In this document: piece after piece, positions 13,829 through 19,546 of the stretch | How the letters are laid out: the number at the start of each line of letters is the position of its first letter | Position numbering within the stretch: the stretch's first letter is position 1 | NCBI GenBank assembly: GCA_002311925.1 | Contig: DCAK01000021.1 | Span: 18,881 to 38,426, forward strand | DNA: 19,546 nt | From: Planctomycetes bacterium UBA1135 | GTDB taxonomy: Bacteria; Planctomycetota; UBA1135 | Direction of reading: 5' to 3' | Position numbers and translations under genes: made by a program | The notes under the pieces: model-generated | The model's database searches: none | The model's input: only the letters and a program-made list of their open reading frames with translations | Told to the model about the DNA's origin: nothing

Positions 13829-16308
13829 GCCTTCTCCTTGTTCTCGCATTTCTTCAACAAGGTGAACTCAAGTGGTCCAGCTTGCCCCCTCTCGCCGACG
13901 GCCGAGGTTTCGGGGGAATGTTCGCGGGAGTGGTTGGTCCTGAGGAAACTCTCCTTGCCGCCGGCGGCGCCGATTTTCCCAATGCCCCCCCATGGGAGGG
14001 TGGCGAAAAGGTGTGGACCGACAAGATTTGGGCCTTGGACGGTCCTGCAGGGAATTGGGAAGCGGTCGGGCAACTCCCCGCTCCCCTGGCCTACGGGAGC
14101 TCCATTCCATGGCGGAACGGTTTTCTGGTGGTCGGGGGACGAGATTCGGGAGGAAGCGTTGCGTCCGTTTTCAGCCTCTCCTGGGACGGAGAAAACATCT
14201 CCGTCGAGGAATTCCCTCCGCTTCCCCAGCGTTCCTCCTTTCATTGCGCCGGAAAAATCGGCAACTCCCTCTTCCTCCTCCCCGGCCAGTCGGATGCGGA
14301 CGGACGCGACCTGACCCCGGAATTCTGGTCCCTCGACCTCGACCAACCCGAACTAGGCTGGCAAGTGGAAGCTCCCTGCCCGGGAGGCGCCCGCATCAAG
14401 GCGGCCGCCACCGTGCAGACCCTCGGGGATGGAAGAGAGGGCTTTTTCGTTTTCGGCGGGGAACACCCCGACGAGGGGATTCTTTCGGATGCGTGGGCTT
14501 TCCTGCCGGGAGAGGGGTGGCGCGCGCTCGCGGACCTTCCCGCCCCCAAGGCGGCGGCCGGGATTTACCCGGCGGGGCAGTCCCACATCCTTCTTTTTTC
14601 AGGGGATGACGGGTCGTTGCGGGGAACCCCCCAGGACCAACACCCCGGCTTCTCCAGTGAAGTTCTCACCTACCACACCATCACCGACACCTGGACCCGG
14701 GTCGGCAGCATGCCGGAGGGCGTGGTCACGGTGCCCATGGTTTCTTGGAGGGGATCTTTTGTCCTGATTTCCGGGGAAACCCGGCCCGGGGTGCGGACCC
14801 CTTCCGTCCTCGCCGCGAATCTTCCCAAGGGGGGCGGTGGCCTCCAATCCCTCGACCTCCTGATTCTTGCCCTCTACCTTCTTCTCCTGGTCGGAATGGG
14901 GGTCCATTTCGCGCGCCGAACCCGAGCCAGCCAGGACTTTTTCCTGGCCGGCCGCAGGATTCCAGGCTGGGCCGCCGGGCTTTCCATTTTCGGAACCCAG
15001 TTGTCAGCCATTACTTTCCTGGCCACGCCTGCCCTGGCCTATGCCACCGACCTCCGTTATGTCCCCACCTGGATTTCCATCCTCCTCGTGGCTCCCCTGG
15101 TGGTACACGGTTTCCTTCCCGTCTTTCGCCGCCTTTCCCTCGCCACCGCCTACGAGTACCTGGAGCGTCGATTTTCCCTGGCCGTGAGAATGTTCGGCAG
15201 CTGCGCATTTCTCATCGCCCAGCTGGCCCGGATGGGAATCGTGGTCTTCCTTCCCGCTCTCGCCCTGGCCACCGTCACGGGCGTCGATATCCAAATCTGC
15301 ATCCTGTCCACGGGAATTCTCGCCACCCTGTACACCACCCTGGGCGGAATGGAGGCCGTGGTCTGGACCGATGTCCTCCAAGTATTTGTTCTGGTGGGGG
15401 GGGTCCTGGTGGCCCTGGGAATCGCCATCGCCGGGGCCGGCGGGGCTGGCCCCCTTTGGGAACTGGCCCAAAGAGATGCAAAATTTCTCCTGTGGGACGG
15501 AGGCTTCGCCTGGACCGAGACGGCCAGCTGGTCGTTGCTGCTGGGATCTATCTTTCTGATGATTCCCCCCTACACCACCGACCAGGCGGTCATCCAGAGA
15601 TACATGAGCACCCCGGATGAGAAGGCCGCCGCCCGAGGGGTCTGGTTGAACGGCTGGCTTTCCATTCCCGCTGGAATCCTGTTCCCCATCCTCGGGGCCT
15701 GCCTCTATGCCTTCTACAAGGCCCAACCTGAGAAAATCCTGACCGGGATGCCCAACGACGGCATCTTCCCCCTTTTCATCGGCGCCGAAATGCCGGTTGG
15801 CCTGACCGGGCTCGTCATCGCCGGCCTTTTCGCCGCCACCATGTCTTCACTGGATTCCTCCATGCACAGCATCTCGACCGTGGTGGTGAACGACTTCCAT
15901 GGCCGATTCGGGAAAGCTCGCGAGGATTCCGAGATTCTGAAACTCGCCCGAAGGTGGACCGTGGTCGCCGGCCTGTTCGGAACCGCATGCGCCCTTCTCC
16001 TGTCCACTTGGGATGTGCGCTCCCTCTTCCTGTTCTTCTTGAAATCTCTCGGCCTGCTTTCCTCCGGCCTCGCCGGAGTCTTCCTCCTGGGAATCTTCAC
16101 TCGCCGGGCCCATTCCACCGGAGTTCTCGTGGGGGCATTCGTGTCCGCGCTCGTCCTGGGATGGGCCTCCATGGCCACCGACCTCCACACCTTCTGGTAC
16201 GCCTTCGTGGGAATGGGAACCTGCGTCGGCGTCGGGTGGGTTGCGAGCCTCGTCCTTCCAAGCGCAGCCCCCTCCTCCTCGCGGGAAGGAAAATCCTCGA
16301 CCCCATGA
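13825..16308 (+). CDS. Fusion of periplasmic sialic acid mutarotase (Kelch propeller) and Na+/solute symporter
   Basis: 827 residues. A short signal peptide (MSLLLVLAFLQQG) is followed by a six-bladed Kelch-type propeller at about 15-335 of the cyclically permuted mutarotase / NanM type: GGADFPNAPPWEGGEKVW (47-64) and SGETRPGVRTP (316-326) are family hallmarks. From 343 to about 812 it is a sodium:solute symporter with 13 or so hydrophobic segments, the ASQDFFLAGR and GGMEAVVWTDVLQ (507-519) signatures, and the MSSLDSSMHSISTV helix (673-686) that normally holds sodium-site residues. The symporter fold has its N-terminus outside, so the propeller would sit in the periplasm. Expected role: convert freed alpha-sialic acid to the transported anomer and import it with sodium. 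ATG 13825 overlaps the nanA stop (ATGA). Confidence 0.9.
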   Translation: MSLLLVLAFLQQGELKWSSLPPLADGRGFGGMFAGVVGPEETLLAAGGADFPNAPPWEGGEKVWTDKIWALDGPAGNWEAVGQLPAPLAYGSSIPWRNGFLVVGGRDSGGSVASVFSLSWDGENISVEEFPPLPQRSSFHCAGKIGNSLFLLPGQSDADGRDLTPEFWSLDLDQPELGWQVEAPCPGGARIKAAATVQTLGDGREGFFVFGGEHPDEGILSDAWAFLPGEGWRALADLPAPKAAAGIYPAGQSHILLFSGDDGSLRGTPQDQHPGFSSEVLTYHTITDTWTRVGSMPEGVVTVPMVSWRGSFVLISGETRPGVRTPSVLAANLPKGGGGLQSLDLLILALYLLLLVGMGVHFARRTRASQDFFLAGRRIPGWAAGLSIFGTQLSAITFLATPALAYATDLRYVPTWISILLVAPLVVHGFLPVFRRLSLATAYEYLERRFSLAVRMFGSCAFLIAQLARMGIVVFLPALALATVTGVDIQICILSTGILATLYTTLGGMEAVVWTDVLQVFVLVGGVLVALGIAIAGAGGAGPLWELAQRDAKFLLWDGGFAWTETASWSLLLGSIFLMIPPYTTDQAVIQRYMSTPDEKAAARGVWLNGWLSIPAGILFPILGACLYAFYKAQPEKILTGMPNDGIFPLFIGAEMPVGLTGLVIAGLFAATMSSLDSSMHSISTVVVNDFHGRFGKAREDSEILKLARRWTVVAGLFGTACALLLSTWDVRSLFLFFLKSLGLLSSGLAGVFLLGIFTRRAHSTGVLVGAFVSALVLGWASMATDLHTFWYAFVGMGTCVGVGWVASLVLPSAAPSSSREGKSSTP

Positions 16309-17480
16309 CATCCTTCGGCGCTCTCAATGGACGGCTCCTGGTCGAGGAAACTCTTCCCTTCTGGCTCAACCATGGTCTCGATGGGGAACATGGCGGGTTT
16401 TTCACCGGTTTGGGTCGGGATGGAAGCTTGGTGGACACCGACAAGGCGGTTTGGATGCAGGGTCGCGCCGCCTGGCTGTTCGGCCGCATGGCCCGCACCG
16501 AGGAACCACGGAAGGAGTGGCTGGAGGCGGCCCGGTCCTGTTGCGGTTTCCTGGCGGACCACGCCTTCGATGACCGGGGTCGACTGGCCTTCCTGTTGAC
16601 GCGGGAGGGAAGGATTCTCAGACGCCGTCGCTACGCATGGTCCGAGGCCTTTGCGGCGATGGGTTTCGGGGAATTGGCAGCCAACGAGGGCGATGAGGGC
16701 CTGCGCCAGCGGGCCTTCCAATTGGCCGACGCCTTCCTTGCAAACGAGGGAGATTCCGGGCGTCATCCCCCCAAGTGGGAGCCCGACGCCCGGCCCACCC
16801 GCGCTCTGGCCAAGCCCCTGATCGCCCTCGGCATGAGCCAGGCCCTCCGGGATTCTTGCGGATGGGAGGCGGGGGAGAAAGTGGCTGACCTGGCTCTTTC
16901 GGAAATGAAATCCTTCTTCGTCCGGCCCGACCTTGAGGCCGTCCTGGAAATCACCTCCCCGGATGGGGCCTTGGTTCATTCCGACGAGGGCCGCACTCTG
17001 CAACCAGGTCATGCCCTCGAAGGGGCCTGGTTCGTTTTGGAGGAAGCCCGTCGGCGAAGGGACGCGCAGGGCGACCCGGATTCAAGCCTTCAGACCATGG
17101 GCCTGGAAATGGCGGAATGGTCCTGGAAACGGGGCTGGGACCCTGAATCGGGTGGGATTTTCCATTCAGTTTCGCTCGACGGGGCGCCCATTCAAGAGGT
17201 TCACCAGGACATGAAATTCTGGTGGCCCCAGTGCGAGGCGATTCTTGCGGCGCTTCATGCCTGGGTCGCCACGGGCGATTCGAAGTGGGAAAAGAGGTAT
17301 GCCCAGGCGGGCGCATGGTTCGATTCCCATCACCGAGACCCGGAACACGGGGAATGCTTCGGGTGGCTTCATCGGGACGGTAGCCTTGCCCTCAGCCTCA
17401 AGGGGGGGATTTGGAAGGGTCCCTTCCACTACCCCCGCATGCAGCTCCTGGTGGGGCAGCTCGACCCCTGCAACCCATGA
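16305..17480 (+). CDS. N-acylglucosamine 2-epimerase (AGE family)
   Basis: 391 residues, the usual length for this (alpha/alpha)6-barrel family. It interconverts N-acetylmannosamine and N-acetylglucosamine without phosphorylation. Visible motifs: GEHGGFFTGLGRDG near the N-terminus, KAVWMQGRAAWLF, the KFWWPQCEA helix, EHGECFGWLHRDGS (347-360), and the C-terminal KGGIWKGPFHYPRMQ (366-380) with the expected catalytic His at 375. ATG 16305 overlaps the symporter stop as ATGA; the open frame reaches further upstream, but that is a shadow inside the symporter. It follows NanA in the pathway: ManNAc from the lyase would become GlcNAc. Cellobiose 2-epimerase is a related alternative, made unlikely by context. 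Confidence 0.9.
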   Translation: MTSFGALNGRLLVEETLPFWLNHGLDGEHGGFFTGLGRDGSLVDTDKAVWMQGRAAWLFGRMARTEEPRKEWLEAARSCCGFLADHAFDDRGRLAFLLTREGRILRRRRYAWSEAFAAMGFGELAANEGDEGLRQRAFQLADAFLANEGDSGRHPPKWEPDARPTRALAKPLIALGMSQALRDSCGWEAGEKVADLALSEMKSFFVRPDLEAVLEITSPDGALVHSDEGRTLQPGHALEGAWFVLEEARRRRDAQGDPDSSLQTMGLEMAEWSWKRGWDPESGGIFHSVSLDGAPIQEVHQDMKFWWPQCEAILAALHAWVATGDSKWEKRYAQAGAWFDSHHRDPEHGECFGWLHRDGSLALSLKGGIWKGPFHYPRMQLLVGQLDPCNP

Positions 17481-18622
17481 CGCTCACTCTCCTTCTCGCC
17501 CTGACCCTGCCCGCCCAGGAACCCGGGCCAGCGGGTTTTTCGATTCCCACCATCGACCTCGACCAGGAGGCTTCCATGCAAACGGTCGTGGACCGGGAGA
17601 AGGGCCAGTACCTGGGACATGTCACCACGGCCATGCTCGAGGACGGGAAGACTATTTTCGCCGTCTACCCCAAGGGCCATGGCAAGGGCGCCATCGTGAT
17701 GAAGCGAAGCGGGGACGGCGGCAGGACCTGGTCGGACCGCTTGCCCACCCCCGAGTCCTGGGCCACCTCCACCGAGGTCCCCACCCTCTACCGAACGGTG
17801 GACCGCGATGGGAAAAGACGCTTCATCATGTTTTCAGGGCTGAGGTCCATTCGCCTCGCTTCTTCCGAGGATGACGGGGTGACCTGGTCCGAATTGGAGT
17901 CCATAGGGGACTACGGGGGAATTGTTTCCTGCGCCGACATTGAACCCACCGCCGACGGCAGGCATTTCGCCCTCTTTCACGACGATGGGCGGTTCATGCC
18001 TGCGCAGTACCGACCCTCCGACGGCCATCCCTTTCATGTCTACCAAATCTGGTCCGAGGACGGGGGCCTGACCTGGGGGAAGCCGACGAGGGTGGCCTCG
18101 CATCCCAAGGCCCACCTTTGCGAGCCGGGCATCGTGCGCTCTCCGGACGGCATGAAGCTTGCGGTCCTGTTTCGCGAAAACAGTCGGACATTCAACGGCT
18201 TCGTGATGTTTTCCGAGGACGAAGGGGTCACATGGTCGAAACCCCGCCAACTGCCAGCCGCCTTGACAGGCGACCGCCATACGGCTCGCTACGCCCCCGA
18301 CGGTCGGCTCTTCATCAGCTTCCGCGACACGGCGCGCAAATCCGAAACCCAGGGAGATTGGGTCGGCTGGGTCGGGACCTTCGAGGACATCGAAAGGGGC
18401 CGCGAAGGTCAGTACCGGGTGCGTCTCAAGGACAACCTGCATCGCTGGGATTGCGCCTACCCAGGGGTCGAAATTCTCCCCGATGGGACCTTCGTCTGCA
18501 CCACCTACGGGCATTGGACGCAGGGGGAATCTCCCTGGATTCTTTCGGTCCGCTTCAAGTTGGACGACCTGGATTCTCGATTGGCAGGCGCTGGTGGGAG
18601 GCGTTCCCCTCTTTCCGAGTGA
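17477..18622 (+). CDS. Secreted sialidase-like protein with four Asp boxes (BNR repeats)
   Basis: 381 residues with a signal peptide (MTLTLLLALTLPAQ). Four complete SxDxGxTW Asp boxes at residues 78-85, 130-137, 193-200 and 246-253 mark a six-bladed sialidase-fold propeller. The canonical FRIP motif of GH33 enzymes is absent; the equivalent strand reads GHVTTAMLEDGKTIF, followed by the unusual YPKGHGKGAIVMKRS. Candidate carboxylate-binding arginines include R233 (LFREN) and R283 (ISFRDTARK). This may be an atypical sialidase family rather than GH33 (GH181-like is a possibility I cannot test here). Exo-sialidase activity rests mainly on operon context. ATG 17477 overlaps the epimerase stop (ATGA). 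Product would feed the neighbouring mutarotase-symporter. Confidence 0.85.
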   Translation: MTLTLLLALTLPAQEPGPAGFSIPTIDLDQEASMQTVVDREKGQYLGHVTTAMLEDGKTIFAVYPKGHGKGAIVMKRSGDGGRTWSDRLPTPESWATSTEVPTLYRTVDRDGKRRFIMFSGLRSIRLASSEDDGVTWSELESIGDYGGIVSCADIEPTADGRHFALFHDDGRFMPAQYRPSDGHPFHVYQIWSEDGGLTWGKPTRVASHPKAHLCEPGIVRSPDGMKLAVLFRENSRTFNGFVMFSEDEGVTWSKPRQLPAALTGDRHTARYAPDGRLFISFRDTARKSETQGDWVGWVGTFEDIERGREGQYRVRLKDNLHRWDCAYPGVEILPDGTFVCTTYGHWTQGESPWILSVRFKLDDLDSRLAGAGGRRSPLSE

Positions 18623-19546
18623 CTTCCGCCCCTCGTTTCCAGATTGCGGAGGCCGCTCTCGATCTCCTGCCTTGCCGCACCCGGATTCCCTTCCGGTTCG
18701 GAATCCACACCCTGACCGAGGCTCCGCTCGCCACCCTCACCGTGACGGTGACCACTGAGGACGGCGCAACGGCGCAAGGGGCATCGTCCGATTTACTGGT
18801 TCCCAAGTGGTTTGAAAAGGACCCCGCAAAAAGCCCCGAAGAAGATTCCGCCGCCCTTGCCGCCAGTGCCGAAGGGGCCTTCGAATTGGGGAAATCCCTG
18901 GAAGCGGCCACGGTCTTCGATTTATGGCACCAGCTCCACGCGGGCCGGGTGGGGAACCAACCCAAGGATGCTTCCGACCTCCTGGTTCGGGGTTTCGGGG
19001 TCGCCCTCCTGGAAAGGGCGGCCATGGACGCCGTTTGCCGCCTGCATGGCGTTTCCTTTCACGACGCTCTTCGTGGCGACCTGTTCGGTTTCCGCCCGAA
19101 TACCATTCATCCCGAGCTTGCCGGCTGGGACCTCGCCTCGGGATTGGAGAAAACACCCGCATCCTCCATCGGGCTCCGCCACACGGTGGGTCTTCTGGAC
19201 GCACTCCGGGAAACGGACGGCGGGGGCCCCCAGGACGGCTTCCCCGGCTCGTTGGCCGAGGACATCCGCCGCTACGGCTTGACCCTCTTCAAGATCAAGG
19301 TGGGGGGAGGAGCCGAGGAGGATTTGGATCGTCTCCGGGAAATTGCCGCGGTCCTCCAGGCGGAGGTGGAGGGCCCCGCGCGTTTCACCCTGGACGGAAA
19401 CGAGCAGTTCGTGAGCCTCGAACCCCTGGCCGACCTCTTGGAAGGCCTTGCCGCCTCCCCCGGAGGCGAAGAATTTCTCCAGGGCCTGTTGTTCGTGGAA
19501 CAACCCCTCAAGCGCGAGAAGACCTTCGACCCCGCCGCCCACAAGG
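18619..19546 (+). CDS. Enolase-superfamily (mandelate racemase/muconate lactonising-like) protein, partial at right edge
   Basis: 309 codons from GTG 18619 to the window end with no stop. The GTG overlaps the sialidase stop as GTGA. The N-terminal capping domain is about 1-150 (RIPFRFGIHTLTEAPLATL). The barrel shows FKIKVGG with Lys 225 and 227 (the KxK general-base position), FTLDGNEQF with D259 as the first metal ligand, and LLFVEQPL with E294 as the second. The third ligand and the opposite catalytic residue lie beyond the edge. These features predict Mg2+-dependent proton abstraction alpha to a carboxylate. The substrate is unknown; dipeptide epimerase, sugar-acid dehydratase or racemase are all open. 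It is the last visible gene of the sialic acid operon. Confidence 0.85.
   Translation, partial: MTSAPRFQIAEAALDLLPCRTRIPFRFGIHTLTEAPLATLTVTVTTEDGATAQGASSDLLVPKWFEKDPAKSPEEDSAALAASAEGAFELGKSLEAATVFDLWHQLHAGRVGNQPKDASDLLVRGFGVALLERAAMDAVCRLHGVSFHDALRGDLFGFRPNTIHPELAGWDLASGLEKTPASSIGLRHTVGLLDALRETDGGGPQDGFPGSLAEDIRRYGLTLFKIKVGGGAEEDLDRLREIAAVLQAEVEGPARFTLDGNEQFVSLEPLADLLEGLAASPGGEEFLQGLLFVEQPLKREKTFDPAAHK

Noticed and set aside
15954..16304. Upstream extension of the 2-epimerase frame
   Set aside because: The extension runs inside the symporter and translates to Arg/Pro-rich sequence; family homology begins at ATG 16305.
15714..17012. Minus-strand open frame of 432 codons
   Set aside because: It is antisense across the symporter and 2-epimerase genes, both firmly identified by motifs, and shows no domain of its own.

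Overview
The window is GC-rich and almost wholly coding: about 100 of 19,546 bases lie between genes. It most likely comes from a member of the Planctomycetota or a close PVC relative. The evidence is protein style: a PVC-type beta-propeller/HEAT/CxxCH cytochrome c protein, a DUF1080 protein, a secreted terpene-cyclase-like toroid with a discoidin-type domain, an FG-GAP propeller protein, and several very short signal peptides ending in Gln-rich or Ala-Gln cleavage regions. No rRNA, tRNA, CRISPR array, insertion sequence or phage gene was seen. Species cannot be named from this.

Layout. (1) 1-2713, minus strand: an FG-GAP propeller secreted protein (2713-1025), then a membrane coiled-coil/zinc-ribbon protein running off the left edge. 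(2) 2763-5680, plus strand: a cysteine dioxygenase-like protein overlapping a secreted toroid protein whose real start appears to be a CTG. (3) 11508-5681, minus strand: a PVC-type cytochrome c/propeller protein coupled by ATGA to a large secreted HEXXH metallopeptidase-like protein. The two opposing transcription units meet at 5680/5681 with no base between them. (4) 11548 to the right edge, plus strand: a tightly tiled operon holding a DUF1080 lipoprotein, nagB, nanA, a mutarotase-symporter fusion, an N-acylglucosamine 2-epimerase, a sialidase-like protein and an enolase-superfamily protein that runs off the right edge.

Region 4 reads as a sialic acid scavenging operon. The secreted sialidase-like protein would free sialic acid. 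A periplasmic Kelch mutarotase fused to a Na+/solute symporter would convert the anomer and import it. NanA would split it to N-acetylmannosamine and pyruvate. The 2-epimerase would turn ManNAc into GlcNAc, and NagB would act at the end on glucosamine-6-phosphate. A GlcNAc kinase and a GlcNAc-6-P deacetylase (NagA) are needed in between and are not in the window. The enolase-superfamily gene has no place in the known pathway and is the most open question.

Eight of the nine same-strand gene junctions are exact 4-base stop/start overlaps of the form NTGA, using ATG, GTG, TTG and, in one case, apparently CTG as start. This pattern was used to choose starts. No transcription regulator is encoded in the window.
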